64,000 nt of DNA from Paucilactobacillus hokkaidonensis JCM 18461 (GCF_000829395.1 NZ_AP014680.1:682001-746000), one strand, 5' to 3'; numbered from the stretch's first letter, positions 33,982-44,226 are shown. Numbers and translations are program-made. The notes: generated by a model not told the origin, from the sequence alone.

Positions 33982-36225
33982 CTAATCTTGTTTTGTCGAA
34001 TCACTAACCGACTTGGCAACTGCTTGGCTGTCAGCGGCTTCCAATGTGATTTGACCATCCACAATCTTAGCATTTAAGTTTTTAATTTTTGGATTATCGA
34101 GAACAAAATCAGCAATTCGATCTTCGATTTGTTCCTGAATTACTCGCCGAAGTGGCCGAGCACCCATGGCGGGATCATAACCCAGATCAACTAATTTTTC
34201 TTGTACCGGAGCTGTTACGTGAACGTACAATCCACGATCAGCCAACATCTTGTTAACATCATCGATCATTAAACCAACGATGTGCATCAAGTTGTCCTTG
34301 GTTAATGCATTGAATTCGACAATTGCATCAAATCGGTTTAAGAATTCCGGTTTGAAGTAATCGCCTAGTTTGTTAAGAACTGAGTGCGTGTCACCAGCGG
34401 CTTCAGCACCAAACCCAACACTAGCAACTGCATCACCAGAACCGGCATTAGAGGTCATGATAATGATTGTATCCTTGAAACTAACAGTCCGACCTTGTGA
34501 ATCAGTTAACCGACCGTCATCTAGAATTTGCAGGAACATATGCAATACATCTGGATGGGCTTTTTCAATTTCATCAAGCAAGATTAAGCTGTATGGGTGA
34601 CGACGAACCTGTTCAGTTAATTGACCAGCTTCTTCGTACCCAACGTAGCCAGGCGGTGATCCGATTAACTTCGAAGTACTATGCTTTTCCATGTACTCAC
34701 TCATGTCAAAGCGAATCATTAAATCTTCAGAGCCAAACAGTTCTTTAGCGAGCTGTTTAGCAGTTTCTGTTTTTCCAACTCCTGTGGGTCCAACGAATAG
34801 GAAGGAACCAATGGGACGACCAGATTTATTGAGTCCAATTCGATTACGGCGAACAGCCCGAGAAACCTTATTAATTGCTTCATTTTGACCGACAACGTGG
34901 TGCTCAAGGTTACTGTCTAAATCTCGTAATTGAGTTTTTTCTTGCTTTTGCAAGTCACCAACTGGAATATTGGTTTTCTCTTCTACGATGTTTTGCATAT
35001 CAGCAACGGTTACAGTAGCTGCTTGATCGGTATGATTTTCTTCAGCATCTTTTTTAGCTTTTTCTAACTTGGCGACTTGATCGCGATAGAAGGCAGCCTT
35101 TTCGTAATCTTCATTGTCGAGTGCTTGTTGCTTGTGAGCTTCGGCAGTATGAATCTCATTTTCAATTGTTGCTGGATCTGCAGTTTTTAGTGTCAAGTTC
35201 TTCTTTGAACCGGACTCATCAAGTAAGTCGATCGCCTTATCAGGCAAGAACCGATCTTGGATGTAACGTGCAGACAACTTAGCGGCTGCATCAATCGCAT
35301 CATCAGTGTATTTAACGTTGTGGTAATCTTCGTAACGTGACTTGATTCCGTTTAAAATCAGAATAGTTTCTTGGACGGAAGGTTCGTCAACTTGAACCGG
35401 TTGGAAACGACGAGCTAATGCTGCGTCCTTTTCAATTTTACGGTATTCATTTTGCGTAGTAGCACCAACTAGTTGGAAATCACCACGTGCCAAAGCTGGT
35501 TTTAATACGTTACCAGCGTCCATACCGCCATCTGCGTTACCAGCGCCCATAATTTCATGAATTTCGTCAATAAAGAGGATTACGTTTTTGTTTTTAGAAA
35601 CTTCATCCATTAGTTGCTGCATTCGTTGTTCAAATTGACCACGGATTCCAGTCCCTTGAACTAATGAAACAACATCTAATCGAATGACTTGTTTACTACT
35701 TAATTTTTGTGGAACTTGACCAGCCACAATTTCTTGTGCTAATCCTTCCACAACGGCTGTCTTACCAACACCAGCCTCACCGATTAAAACAGGATTGTTT
35801 TTTGTACGGCGATTTAAGATCTCAATTACCCGTGCGATCTCTTTATCTCGGCCAATCACAGGGTCGATCTTACCGGCTTTAGCCATTTCTGTTAGGTTAG
35901 TACCAAACTGGGCTAATAGACCACCGTTTCCTTTACCGCCACCCTGACCATTTTGGGCCTGAGTTTGATTAGAGAATGCTTGTTGGTTTGGTTGTTCATT
36001 ACCAGCTCCTTGACCTTGTTGCATTGAACGTAATAAATCGTCTAAGTTACCAAAGCCAAATGGATTTTGTGCCATACCATTTCCGCCTCCGTTCATCAGG
36101 TTATTTTGTGCTTGTTTCATTAATTGATAGCAATTTTGACAGAGGTCAACTTGCATTTTCTGTCCATTGACAGTCGCCTGTAGGTGAATCGTCGCTGGAT
36201 TTTGTTGACAGTTTTGACATAACAT
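33982..36225 (-). CDS. clpE: ClpE-type ATP-dependent unfoldase
   Basis: A 747-residue Hsp100 ATPase. It has the ClpE-specific N-terminal zinc finger ([15 protein letters not shown] with CQNC further on, residues 3-34), a Gln/Asn-rich linker, AAA1 with [10 protein letters not shown] and [11 protein letters not shown], a UVR-like middle region, and AAA2 with [12 protein letters not shown] and [12 protein letters not shown]. ClpE partners ClpP to clear misfolded proteins after stress. I chose ATG 36225, preceded by AAAGGAGG. The in-frame extension to 36267 is upstream of that site. A CtsR operator lies in the promoter, and the neighbouring ptsHI genes match the order known in lactobacilli. Confidence 0.95.
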   Translation of the reverse strand: MLCQNCQQNPATIHLQATVNGQKMQVDLCQNCYQLMKQAQNNLMNGGGNGMAQNPFGFGNLDDLLRSMQQGQGAGNEQPNQQAFSNQTQAQNGQGGGKGNGGLLAQFGTNLTEMAKAGKIDPVIGRDKEIARVIEILNRRTKNNPVLIGEAGVGKTAVVEGLAQEIVAGQVPQKLSSKQVIRLDVVSLVQGTGIRGQFEQRMQQLMDEVSKNKNVILFIDEIHEIMGAGNADGGMDAGNVLKPALARGDFQLVGATTQNEYRKIEKDAALARRFQPVQVDEPSVQETILILNGIKSRYEDYHNVKYTDDAIDAAAKLSARYIQDRFLPDKAIDLLDESGSKKNLTLKTADPATIENEIHTAEAHKQQALDNEDYEKAAFYRDQVAKLEKAKKDAEENHTDQAATVTVADMQNIVEEKTNIPVGDLQKQEKTQLRDLDSNLEHHVVGQNEAINKVSRAVRRNRIGLNKSGRPIGSFLFVGPTGVGKTETAKQLAKELFGSEDLMIRFDMSEYMEKHSTSKLIGSPPGYVGYEEAGQLTEQVRRHPYSLILLDEIEKAHPDVLHMFLQILDDGRLTDSQGRTVSFKDTIIIMTSNAGSGDAVASVGFGAEAAGDTHSVLNKLGDYFKPEFLNRFDAIVEFNALTKDNLMHIVGLMIDDVNKMLADRGLYVHVTAPVQEKLVDLGYDPAMGARPLRRVIQEQIEDRIADFVLDNPKIKNLNAKIVDGQITLEAADSQAVAKSVSDSTKQD

Positions 36226-36270
36226 ATGCAAACCTCCTTTAGATTTAAAGTTGATTTGGTCAATCAAAAA

Positions 36271-36287
36271 TTTGACCTTTCTTGACC
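36271..36287 (-). promoter_or_regulatory. CtsR operator upstream of clpE
   Basis: On the minus strand this reads GGTCAAGAAAGGTCAAA, the tandem heptad of the CtsR consensus RGTCAAANANRGTCAAA with one mismatch. A TATAAT -10 (36297-36302, minus) is just upstream, so CtsR would cover the start of transcription. Confidence 0.88.
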
Positions 36288-36522
36288 ATTGATTATATTA
36301 TACATGCTTTTTTATTGAATGCAAGTAATTAGTATCAACTTTTATAGTCGGCCTAAAGATTGATGTAGCAGACCTTAGCCAGACTTTTCAGCGACCAATA
36401 ACTTCATCCAATACCTAGATTTTAGCACTCTATTGTAATGATTGCTAAAATTTTGTTTATTTGTGGCAAAGTTAATTCTTTCATATATAATAGAAGTAAC
36501 TATTAGGAAATGGAGTGAAACA

Positions 36523-36708
36523 ATGGAAAAAGATTATCAACAGTTGATGACTGATTTGCGAGACAAAACGATTGATAGCTTTGTAATCACACCGGATGAA
36601 TTCATGACATTTCAAGTTCAATACCGCGCGGATAAATTTCGACAAGAGATTGTTGGCACGGCTAAACGCGGTGGTGAGATCGAATATCACCTAGAAAAAG
36701 CCGATTAG
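36523..36708 (+). CDS. Small conserved-looking protein of unknown function next to ptsH
   Basis: A 61-residue soluble acidic/basic protein (MEKDYQQLMTDLRDKT, TPDEFMTFQVQYRADKFRQEIVGTAKRGG). I do not recognise a domain. The frame is open from 36442, but GGAGTG lies before ATG 36523. It sits between clpE (divergent) and the ptsHI promoter, with its own promoter-like TATAAT at about 36487. Codon use looks like the neighbours, so it is probably a real gene. Confidence 0.65.
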   Translation: MEKDYQQLMTDLRDKTIDSFVITPDEFMTFQVQYRADKFRQEIVGTAKRGGEIEYHLEKAD

Positions 36709-36743
36709 GCGTTAAATTAAACGCTATGAATTAAAAAATCTGT

Positions 36744-36749
36744 TATACT
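36744..36749 (+). promoter_or_regulatory. ptsHI promoter -10
   Basis: TATACT at 36744-36749 is the best -10 before ptsH. Transcription would start near 36756, 15 bases before the leader hairpin. No good -35 is visible. Confidence 0.4.
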
Positions 36750-36770
36750 AATAATTATAAACGGATGGAC

Positions 36771-36824
36771 TGCACTTTGTTTTAGCCTTGTATTTACCGC
36801 TTACAATTGCTAAAATAAAGTGCA
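36771..36824 (+). promoter_or_regulatory. Long hairpin in the ptsHI leader
   Basis: TGCACTTTGTTTTAGC (36771-36786) pairs with GCTAAAATAAAGTGCA (36809-36824) over 16 bp with one G-U, around a 22-base loop. It ends 68 bases before the ptsH start and lacks a T-run, so it is not a simple terminator. It could stabilise or regulate the pts mRNA. Confidence 0.6.
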
Positions 36825-36891
36825 AGAAGAACTTTTATACCAATCTATGAAGTTCTATTAAATTATAAATCCTTGAAGGAGATTGATTACA

Positions 36892-37158
36892 ATGGAAAAA
36901 CGCGATTTTAACATTACAGCAGAAACAGGGATTCATGCACGTCCAGCAACTATTTTGGTACAAACAGCATCTAAGTTTGGCTCAGATGTTACCTTACAAT
37001 ATCAAGGTAAGAGTGTGAACTTGAAGTCTATCATGGGTGTTATGTCACTTGGTGTTGGTCAAAATGCTGACGTTACTATTTCAGCTGAAGGTGCCGACGA
37101 AAAAGATGCTATTGAAGCAATTAGTGAAACAATGGTAAAGGAAGGACTGTCAGCTTAA
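36892..37158 (+). CDS. ptsH: Phosphocarrier protein HPr
   Basis: An 88-residue HPr, the phosphoryl carrier of the sugar phosphotransferase system. The active-site histidine is in [12 protein letters not shown] (His15). The regulatory serine, target of HPr kinase and needed for CcpA co-repression, is in [11 protein letters not shown] (Ser46). ATG 36892 has GAAGGAG ten bases upstream. The stop overlaps the next start (TAATG), giving tight coupling with ptsI. Confidence 0.98.
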   Translation: MEKRDFNITAETGIHARPATILVQTASKFGSDVTLQYQGKSVNLKSIMGVMSLGVGQNADVTISAEGADEKDAIEAISETMVKEGLSA

Positions 37159-38879
37159 TGTCAAAAAGACTAGATGGGATTGCTGCCAGCAACGGCATTG
37201 CAATTGCCAAGGCATACATGTTAGTTGATCCTGATTTGTCCTTTGATAAGCAGACGGTTACAGACACGGAGCATGAAGTCAAAAGGCTTCATGCTTCTTT
37301 TGACTCGTCTAAAAAGGAACTTGAGGTAATCAAGCAACATGCAGTTAAATCGCTTGGTGCAGAAGAAGCCGAAGTATTTGAAGCACACATTACTATTTTG
37401 ACTGATCCAGAATTAATTGGCGGCATTGAACAAAAAATTAATGACGATCACATGAGTGCTGAATCAGCTTTGAAAGATGTAACCGACACATATATCGGTA
37501 TGTTTGAAGCGATGACGGATAATACGTACATGCAAGAACGAGCAGGTGATGTTCGTGATGTGACCAAGCGTGTGTTGAGTCATTTATTAGGGGTTAAATT
37601 GCCCAGTCCATCATTAATTGATGATCAAGCAATTGTTGTTGCACATGACTTAACTCCCAGTGATACTGCTCAATTGGACCGTCAATTTGTAAGGGGATTC
37701 ATCACCGATATCGGTGGTCGTACATCGCATTCAGCTATTATGTCTCGAACCCTTGAAATTCCAGCGGTAGTTGGAACAGAAAATGCAACTTCTACTATTA
37801 AAGATGGTGATACGATCATTGTCGATGGAATTCATGGCAAAGCGATCATTAAGCCGAGTGATTCTGAAATTGATGAGTACCAACAAATGGCAGCTCAGTT
37901 TGCTAAAGAACAAGCTGAATGGGGCGAGTTGAAAGATTCTTCAACCACCAGTGCCGATGGTAAACATTTTGATATTGCTGCTAATGTCGGTACTCCAGAT
38001 GATTTAGGCGCTGTTCTGGATAATGGTGGTGAAGCTGTCGGACTATTCCGTTCAGAGTTTCTCTACATGAATTCGGCTGCATTGCCAACTGAAGACGAAC
38101 AATTTGAAGCCTATAAAAAAGTGGTTGCTGGGATGAACGGCAAGCAAGTTGTTGTTCGAACAATGGATATTGGTGGTGATAAACATTTGCCATACCTGCC
38201 ATTACCAGAAGAAATGAACCCATTTTTAGGCTATCGTGCAATTCGGATTAGTTTGGATCAACAAGAAATTTTCCGGACCCAATTACGCGCATTATTGCGT
38301 GCATCTAACTATGGTAAGTTAGCAATTATGTTTCCTATGATTGCAACGGTTGATGAATTTAAACAGGCTCGGGCCATTTATGATGAAGAAAAACAAAAAA
38401 TGGTGAATGCCGGACAACCAGTTGCAGATAATATTGAAGTTGGGATGATGATGGAAATCCCAGGTGCCGTTATGATTGCCGATAAATTAGCTAAGTACGC
38501 TGACTTCTTCAGTATTGGTACAAACGATTTGATTCAATATACATTTGCAGCTGATCGAGGTAATGAACACGTTTCTTACCTTTACCAACCATACAATCCA
38601 TCGTTACTTCGATTGATCAAACGTGTTATTGATACTGCTCATCAAGAAGGCAAGTGGGCCGGTATGTGTGGTGAAATGGCCGGTGATCAAGTCGCAGTAC
38701 CATTACTGATGGGCATGGGCCTTGATGAATTTTCGATGAGTGCTACTTCTATGTTACAGACGCGTTCGCTGATGAAAAAACTAGATACTACTAAGTTAAC
38801 TGGTTTAGTTGATCAAGCATTGGATGCCGAATCTAATGAAGAAGTGATTGAGTTAGTGAAAAAGTTAGGAATTAAGTAA
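37158..38879 (+). CDS. ptsI: Phosphoenolpyruvate-protein phosphotransferase, enzyme I
   Basis: A 573-residue enzyme that moves phosphate from PEP to HPr. The phosphohistidine domain has the active histidine in [18 protein letters not shown]. The PEP-binding TIM barrel contains [47 protein letters not shown] and the cysteine motif GMCGEMAGD. It starts on the last base of ptsH. A terminator follows at 38897-38937. The length is normal for the family. Confidence 0.98.
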   Translation: MSKRLDGIAASNGIAIAKAYMLVDPDLSFDKQTVTDTEHEVKRLHASFDSSKKELEVIKQHAVKSLGAEEAEVFEAHITILTDPELIGGIEQKINDDHMSAESALKDVTDTYIGMFEAMTDNTYMQERAGDVRDVTKRVLSHLLGVKLPSPSLIDDQAIVVAHDLTPSDTAQLDRQFVRGFITDIGGRTSHSAIMSRTLEIPAVVGTENATSTIKDGDTIIVDGIHGKAIIKPSDSEIDEYQQMAAQFAKEQAEWGELKDSSTTSADGKHFDIAANVGTPDDLGAVLDNGGEAVGLFRSEFLYMNSAALPTEDEQFEAYKKVVAGMNGKQVVVRTMDIGGDKHLPYLPLPEEMNPFLGYRAIRISLDQQEIFRTQLRALLRASNYGKLAIMFPMIATVDEFKQARAIYDEEKQKMVNAGQPVADNIEVGMMMEIPGAVMIADKLAKYADFFSIGTNDLIQYTFAADRGNEHVSYLYQPYNPSLLRLIKRVIDTAHQEGKWAGMCGEMAGDQVAVPLLMGMGLDEFSMSATSMLQTRSLMKKLDTTKLTGLVDQALDAESNEEVIELVKKLGIK

Positions 38880-38896
38880 ATTTTATATTTTGATTT

Positions 38897-38937
38897 GGAT
38901 CTTGCTCTCATATTTTGAGAGTTGGGTCCTTTTTATT
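38897..38937 (+). terminator. Terminator after ptsHI
   Basis: CTCTCA (38905-38910) pairs with TGAGAG (38916-38921), with an outer GGA/TCC extension, followed by TCCTTTTTATTT. Confidence 0.75.
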
Positions 38938-39029
38938 TGGGGATGCTTTTTGCTTATGTGCTGCGGAATACGTTAAATGCCGAAATTTTCCGTGATCAAT
39001 TGCACTCTTAATCTAATCTTTACCTTAAT

Positions 39030-39058
39030 TTGGCTTATGGTTCGGTTTACGTTACAAT
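39030..39058 (+). promoter_or_regulatory. Promoter of the glycolipid operon
   Basis: TTGGCT (39030-39035), a 17-base spacer and TACAAT (39053-39058). This is the only clear signal in the 340-base gap between ptsI and the glycosyltransferase genes. The leader to GTG 39218 is about 150 bases. Confidence 0.55.
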
Positions 39059-39217
39059 ATAAATCGTTGAATTCGTGACTAAAAATTGAAATTCAATCTG
39101 TGATTTAGTACAATTAGTTTGAATAGATGCGATGCAGTGGCAACATAGTGTCGCTAACGAATTGCTAATAATATTGGTTAATTAACCAGATTTGAAAAGA
39201 ATTAGAGGAGAATGCTT

Positions 39218-40420
39218 GTGAACATCGGCTTATTTACAGATACATATTTCCCTCAAGTAAGTGGTGTTGCAACTTCGATTAAAACACTACGTGACGAGTT
39301 AGAAGCTCAGGGTAATAATGTATATATTTTTACGACGACGGATCCCAAGGTAGATAAGGATCAGGTTGAACCTGGTATTTTTAGGTTCGCTAGTGTTCCG
39401 TTTGTCTCGTTTACCGATCGTAGAATCGCAGTTCGAGGCTTGTTCAAGGCTTATCGAATTGCCAAAGAGTTGGACCTAGATATTATTCATAACCAAACTG
39501 AGTTTTCACTTGGTTGGATGGGTAAAGTGATCGCTAGGGCCATGCATATTCCATGTGTCCACACGTATCACACGATGTATCAGGATTATTTGCACTACAT
39601 TGCTAACGGCCATATTTTGAAACCTAAAAACGTCAAACAGATGGTGTCACTGTATTTGACTCACATGGCAGGTGTCATTGCTCCCAGTGAGCGGGTATTA
39701 ACGACATTGGAAAGTTATGGTGTCAAATCACCGATCCGGATCATTCCTACTGGTGTTAATGTGGATCGCTATCAGCATATTGATAGCGCTAGTGAGCGGC
39801 ATGAATTGCGTCAAAAATTAGGTTATCAAGACGATACTCCAGTGATTTTATCATTAAGTCGATTGGCATTTGAAAAAAACATTCATGAACTAATTGAGGC
39901 GTTACCAGATATTTTGGTTCAATTACCAAATGCACAAATGTTAGTTGTTGGTGATGGCCCTGCTAAAGAGGCATTAGAGAAACAAGTTGCTGATTTAAAT
40001 CTTACTGGGCATGTAACGTTTACTGGTGAAATTTCCAATGATCAAGTGTATCACTACTATCAAATGGCGGATGTGCTTACTTCGGCGTCTGATTCAGAAT
40101 CGCAAGGACTAACCTATATCGAGGCATTAGCTTCCAATTTACCAATTGTAGTGATGCGTAGTCCATATACGGATGAACTAATCGATGATCCGGCAATTGG
40201 CAGCAGTTTTCAAAAGAAATCTGATTTAGTGGTGGATACAATTAAATATTTAACACAACCAGATTCTGTGGAGGACGCTAATCGTCGTGCAAAGAAGTTA
40301 GATTCAATTTCGGCTGAAAACTTTGCTAAGCGAGTGCTTAAGTTCTATCGAGATAGTCAGATTACACTGGCGGAAGAGGCGCGCGAACCGATTAACATAT
40401 TTCGCGGACCACGAGGATAA
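39218..40420 (+). CDS. GT4 glycosyltransferase, diacylglycerol alpha-glucosyltransferase-like (LafA type)
   Basis: A 400-residue GT-B enzyme: NIGLFTDTYFPQVSGVATSIKTL, HNQTEFSLGWMGK, HTYHTMYQDYLHY, IPTGVNVDRY and the C-terminal donor block SASDSESQGLTYIEALASNLP with the E-x7-E type motif. It resembles monoglucosyldiacylglycerol synthases that make the lipoteichoic acid anchor. I chose GTG 39218 because AGAGGAG is eight bases upstream. ATG 39212 would be only two bases from it. It is the first of three genes with gaps of three or fewer bases. Confidence 0.88.
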   Translation: MNIGLFTDTYFPQVSGVATSIKTLRDELEAQGNNVYIFTTTDPKVDKDQVEPGIFRFASVPFVSFTDRRIAVRGLFKAYRIAKELDLDIIHNQTEFSLGWMGKVIARAMHIPCVHTYHTMYQDYLHYIANGHILKPKNVKQMVSLYLTHMAGVIAPSERVLTTLESYGVKSPIRIIPTGVNVDRYQHIDSASERHELRQKLGYQDDTPVILSLSRLAFEKNIHELIEALPDILVQLPNAQMLVVGDGPAKEALEKQVADLNLTGHVTFTGEISNDQVYHYYQMADVLTSASDSESQGLTYIEALASNLPIVVMRSPYTDELIDDPAIGSSFQKKSDLVVDTIKYLTQPDSVEDANRRAKKLDSISAENFAKRVLKFYRDSQITLAEEAREPINIFRGPRG

Positions 40421-40423
40421 AGA

Positions 40424-41446
40424 ATGTTAAAAATTACGATGTTTTCTGCTGCTGATAAGGTCAAGGGGCAAGGTGTCGGAAGTGCTTATCTGGAATTAAT
40501 CGGATTATTAAAAGAGCGCTTTGGTGATGAATTTGATATTAAAATTAATCGCTATCGGCGTAGCCAAATTAGCCACTATCACACAATTAATTTTCCATTT
40601 TTCCTATCAACATTTTTACCTGGCAGAGGTCGTAAGATTGGGTACGTTCATTTCTTGCCGGAAACGTTGGAGGGAAGCATTAAAATCCCACAGCCGTTTC
40701 GGGCAATTTTTTATTGGTATGTCTTAGCCTTTTATAAACGAATGGATCACATCGTGGTGGTTAACCCGTCGTTTGTTAGCAAATTAGAAGCTAGCGGCAT
40801 CAGTCGTGGCAAGATTACTTACATTCCTAATTTTGTGAGCAAAGATGAATTTCATGAATTTAGTGCTGATAAAATTAAAGATTTACGTGCGCAGTACCAC
40901 TTTGATCAAGATAAATTTATGGTTTTAGGAACCGGTCAGATTCAGGAACGTAAAGGGGTTAATGACTTCATTACGCTGGCTAAACAAAATCCATCAGTTC
41001 AGTTTGTGTGGGCAGGTGGTTTTTCGTTTGGACGAATTACGGATGGTTATGCAGAATTAAAAAAAGTGGTTGATAATCCACCAGCTAATTTAAGATTTCC
41101 TGGGATTGTGGACCGTGCAGAATTAGTTAACTACTATAATATGGCGGATTTATTTTTATTGCCGTCCTACAACGAACTATTTCCAATGTCAGTTTTGGAG
41201 GCATTTAGTTGTGGTACACCGGTACTACTGCGGGATTTAGACTTATACCGTTCTATTATAGATGGTTATTATGAAGCAGCAGATGATGTGGATGATATGC
41301 AGAATAAATTGATTATGCTTAAAGATAATCCTGCTGGAATGAAGTTTCTTCATGACAAATCATTGATTGCATCACAGCGATATTCAGAGGATCATCTTGC
41401 TGAAATCTGGCATCGCTTTTATTTGCAACAGGCAAAAGAGGATTAA
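40424..41446 (+). CDS. GT4 glycosyltransferase, diglycosyldiacylglycerol synthase-like (LafB/CpoA type)
   Basis: A 340-residue GT-B enzyme with VKGQGVGSAYLELIGLLKERFG, NFVSKDEFHEF, the GTGQIQERKGVNDFI nucleotide-binding strand and LPSYNELFPMSVLEAFSCGTP. The family adds the second sugar to monoglycosyldiacylglycerol. Paired here with a LafA-like enzyme, as in Listeria lafAB and streptococcal cpoA loci, it probably makes the diglycosyl membrane lipid and LTA anchor. It starts three bases after the previous stop. The sugar (glucose or galactose) is not fixed by sequence. Confidence 0.87.
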   Translation: MLKITMFSAADKVKGQGVGSAYLELIGLLKERFGDEFDIKINRYRRSQISHYHTINFPFFLSTFLPGRGRKIGYVHFLPETLEGSIKIPQPFRAIFYWYVLAFYKRMDHIVVVNPSFVSKLEASGISRGKITYIPNFVSKDEFHEFSADKIKDLRAQYHFDQDKFMVLGTGQIQERKGVNDFITLAKQNPSVQFVWAGGFSFGRITDGYAELKKVVDNPPANLRFPGIVDRAELVNYYNMADLFLLPSYNELFPMSVLEAFSCGTPVLLRDLDLYRSIIDGYYEAADDVDDMQNKLIMLKDNPAGMKFLHDKSLIASQRYSEDHLAEIWHRFYLQQAKED

Positions 41447-41448
41447 AA

Positions 41449-42459
41449 ATGTCAAGACGCAACCAAATTGTGCTCATAGTGATGTTGATTGTCGGCATCT
41501 TAATTTTTGGATATTCACTACGAAACGTTAAAATATCAGCGGTTCTCCATGACTTAGCCAACTTAAAGTGGCAATGGTTTTTGGTGGCCGTTTTGTGTAT
41601 TGTCATGTACCTAGTATTAGAAGCGGTCGTTGTTAAAGTGTTTATGGCTGATCGGCACCCCGACTTTACATTTAAGAATGCATTGCGGGTGCCACTAGTT
41701 GAACAATTGTTTAATGGAATCACGCCATTTTCAACCGGTGGGCAACCAGCTCAATTAATTGCAATGATGCAAAGTGGTGTCGATGCCGGGCAAGCTAGTT
41801 CGGTGTTACTGATGAAATTTGTTGTTTTTCAAGCGATGATTGTAGTTAATTTTTTGGTTAGTATGCTGATTGGATTTCATTTTATTGCAGAGAAACTCCA
41901 AGCGTTATCATTACTGGTAGTTTTTGGATTTTTGATTCATTTGACGGTCATTGTTGGGCTACTAATGATTATGTACTGGCATAGTTTCACAAAGAAGCTG
42001 GTTAATTTACTGATTACACCAGTCAAATGGTTTCGTTCTGCAGAAAAGTTTGCGCAAATGCAGGTCAGCTTAGATAGCAAGATTGACGACTTTTATAAAG
42101 AAAGTTTACGGATTAAGTCTGAGGGCTTCAAACTATTACGAGTGGCAATTTTAACTTTCCTGCAGCTAGTTTTTTACTATCTAATACCATATTTTATTAT
42201 GCTATCGTTGGGAGTTACCGGCTTAAATTTAGTTATGGTAACAAGTCTGCACATTCTAATTGTTATGATTATTTCACTATTTCCTATTCCAGGTGGGGCT
42301 GGAGGAGCAGAGTATAGTTTTTCGGTACTATTTTCCAGCTTCATCGGTGCTAACAGTAAGTTAGTGTTGGCAATGCTACTGTGGCGATTACTAACTTACT
42401 ATTTTGGAATGTTCGCGGGGATGTTTGCACTGGTAATTAAACCGGATAAAGTTAAGTAG
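41449..42459 (+). CDS. UPF0104/YbhN-like membrane protein (LPG-synthase transmembrane-domain family)
   Basis: A 336-residue protein with about eight helices of the flippase-like UPF0104 family, which also forms the membrane part of MprF. Signatures are LVEQLFNGITPFSTGGQPAQLIAMMQSGVDAGQAS and FPIPGGAGGAEYSFSVLFSSFIG. No catalytic LPG synthase domain is present. Its place behind two glycolipid synthases suggests a role in lipid translocation or glycolipid use, but this is inferred from linkage. It starts two bases after the previous gene. Confidence 0.85.
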   Translation: MSRRNQIVLIVMLIVGILIFGYSLRNVKISAVLHDLANLKWQWFLVAVLCIVMYLVLEAVVVKVFMADRHPDFTFKNALRVPLVEQLFNGITPFSTGGQPAQLIAMMQSGVDAGQASSVLLMKFVVFQAMIVVNFLVSMLIGFHFIAEKLQALSLLVVFGFLIHLTVIVGLLMIMYWHSFTKKLVNLLITPVKWFRSAEKFAQMQVSLDSKIDDFYKESLRIKSEGFKLLRVAILTFLQLVFYYLIPYFIMLSLGVTGLNLVMVTSLHILIVMIISLFPIPGGAGGAEYSFSVLFSSFIGANSKLVLAMLLWRLLTYYFGMFAGMFALVIKPDKVK

Positions 42460-42487
42460 TGAACGGCGACCACGAGTAAAGATCGAA

Positions 42488-42556
42488 GTATAACATAAAA
42501 ATCACGTCCCACTAATTCGAATTGTGAATTAGCAAGACGTGATTTTTATGTTATAC
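42488..42556. repeat. 69-base perfect hairpin between convergent genes
   Basis: A 21-bp perfect inverted repeat (42488-42508 with 42536-42556) encloses a further 7-bp pair (CTAATTC 42512-42518 with GAATTAG 42526-42532). A5 and T5 tracts lie inside the stem, not after it. It separates the glycolipid operon from the convergent aminotransferase gene, so it probably ends transcription, but its form is unusual for a terminator. Confidence 0.75.
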
Positions 42557-42628
42557 GGAGACTTTTGCGGTCATGAACACATGTAATTTGCTTCAATAAA
42601 ATCAAAAAGGCAAGGATAAGATTGTCTC

Positions 42629-43819
42629 TTAGTGTAGTTGTTGCTCGTTATCTGCGTTATTAATGTAAGCCTGCAATCTTGTCATTGCTTCTCTTAATTT
42701 ATCCATATTGGCGGCATAACTAAGACGAACATATCCTTCACCTTCAATACCAAAAGCGTGACCAGGTATCAATGCTAAGTGGCTTTTCTGTGCTAAATCA
42801 CGGCAAAAGGCCATTGAATCTTGATTGAATTGTGCGGGGATCTTAGCAAAAATATAAAAAGCACCGTCAGGACGAGCAATCTCAAATCCCATATTGGTCA
42901 TTTCATGATAGACGTAATCGCGACGTTTAATGTATTGCTTAGCCATTTCTAGTCCGTCATCGGCACCATTAGTTAAGGCTTCTACGGCAGCTTTTTGTAT
43001 AATGGACGTAGCCGCAGTTACCCAATATTGGTGAATCTTTTTGATTTGGTCGACAAGTGCCTGATCTGCAAAGATGAATCCTAATCGCCAACCAGTCATT
43101 GCGTGGGATTTAGACAAGCCACTAATTAAAACTGTTTGTTCTGGAATTAGACTGGCAATTGATGTGTGCGTTGCACCATAGGTCAATTCCGAATAGATTT
43201 CATCGCTGATAACCCACAAATTATACTTTTTGAAAACGTCAGCAAGAGCAGCGAGTTCATCTTTATGGTAAGTAACACCAGTTGGATTGTTAGGATAATT
43301 TAGAACAACTGCCTTAAACTGTATCTCTGGATGATCCTTAATTGCAGCTTCAACCATGGTTGGGGTCAAAACAAACCCGTTGGAGCGAGTATTGATACGA
43401 ACTTCGACGCCATGATTCAATGCAATTAAGGGGGAGTAAGCGGAATAAATTGGCGCTGGGACTAGTACTCCATCACCTGAATTCAAGACTGTAGCCAAGG
43501 CAGCAGCAATCGCTTCGGATGCACCAACAGTGGTGATGACATTGTCAACTTGATAATGGAGACCGTATTTTTGATTTTGAAAGTTGGCAGCGGCCTGTCG
43601 TAATTCTGGGATGCCCGCATTATTGGTATAATGGGAGAAATTATCATCGATAGCCTGTTTTGCAGCGAGCTGTACGTGTTCAGGAATATTGAAATCAGGT
43701 TCACCTAATGTTAGCTTCAAAATATCTGGAATTGAACTGGTAGCATCATCAAACTGACGGATTTCAGATATTTCAATTTTATCAAGTTGTGTATTTAGAT
43801 CATTACGAAACAGACTCAC
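42629..43819 (-). CDS. PLP-dependent class I/II aminotransferase (aspartate/aromatic type)
   Basis: A fold-type I aminotransferase of about 396 residues. The PLP lysine is in SGLSKSHAMTGWRLGF. Other family motifs are LTLGEPDFN, HYTNNAGIPELR, NYPNNPTGVTY, VISDEIYSELTY and the terminal arginine motif EGYVRLSYA. It probably transaminates aromatic or aspartate-type amino acids with 2-oxoglutarate, similar to lactobacillus AraT/PatA enzymes. GTG 43819 is preceded by AAGAGG at eight bases. In-frame ATG 43825 and ATG 43837 have no well-placed site. An N-terminal MSLFRNDLNT start also fits the family. Confidence 0.88.
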   Translation of the reverse strand: MSLFRNDLNTQLDKIEISEIRQFDDATSSIPDILKLTLGEPDFNIPEHVQLAAKQAIDDNFSHYTNNAGIPELRQAAANFQNQKYGLHYQVDNVITTVGASEAIAAALATVLNSGDGVLVPAPIYSAYSPLIALNHGVEVRINTRSNGFVLTPTMVEAAIKDHPEIQFKAVVLNYPNNPTGVTYHKDELAALADVFKKYNLWVISDEIYSELTYGATHTSIASLIPEQTVLISGLSKSHAMTGWRLGFIFADQALVDQIKKIHQYWVTAATSIIQKAAVEALTNGADDGLEMAKQYIKRRDYVYHEMTNMGFEIARPDGAFYIFAKIPAQFNQDSMAFCRDLAQKSHLALIPGHAFGIEGEGYVRLSYAANMDKLREAMTRLQAYINNADNEQQLH

Positions 43820-43926
43820 ATTCATTACCTCTTTCATATTATTAGAGTTCAATTAGACTTAATTTTACCATAAAGTATGCTATATTTAGAGAGCAAATCA
43901 TGAAAATAGGTTGAAGGGAGATATCT

Positions 43927-44175
43927 ATGCAGGAATCAAAACTATTTAGGATTATTAGTCGGTTGTATGCGATGCAACAAGATGTTTCCACTAACAAACA
44001 GGTTAGACGGTTTGAACAATTTGGAATTGAACTATGTCGGGTGACTCTTAACCATGAAACTGGAGTTTATCAGCTAGTTGAGTACAGGCCATATCATGAG
44101 TTCGAATTTGATGATCTAGATTTGGTGGCAATTGAAGTGTATGAATGCTTAGCGGACATGCAATTAACATTTTAA
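43927..44175 (+). CDS. DUF1797-family small protein
   Basis: An 82-residue protein of the DUF1797 family of Firmicutes: LFRIISRLYAMQQD, VRRFEQFGIELCRVTLNHETGVYQLVEY and EFDDLDLVAIEVYECL. The function is unknown. GAAGGGAG precedes the ATG. It is the last gene before the rRNA promoter region. Confidence 0.85.
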   Translation: MQESKLFRIISRLYAMQQDVSTNKQVRRFEQFGIELCRVTLNHETGVYQLVEYRPYHEFEFDDLDLVAIEVYECLADMQLTF

Positions 44176-44196
44176 TCATTTTTATGCAAAAACTGC

Positions 44197-44226
44197 TTGA
44201 CGGACTATTATATGCTTTGGTATGAT
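44197..44226 (+). promoter_or_regulatory. rRNA operon promoter P1
   Basis: TTGACG (44197-44202), an 18-base spacer and TATGAT (44221-44226) with TGG before it (extended -10). A second TTGACA (44286-44291) may belong to P2, but its -10 (TAACCT at 17 bases) is weak. Confidence 0.7.
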
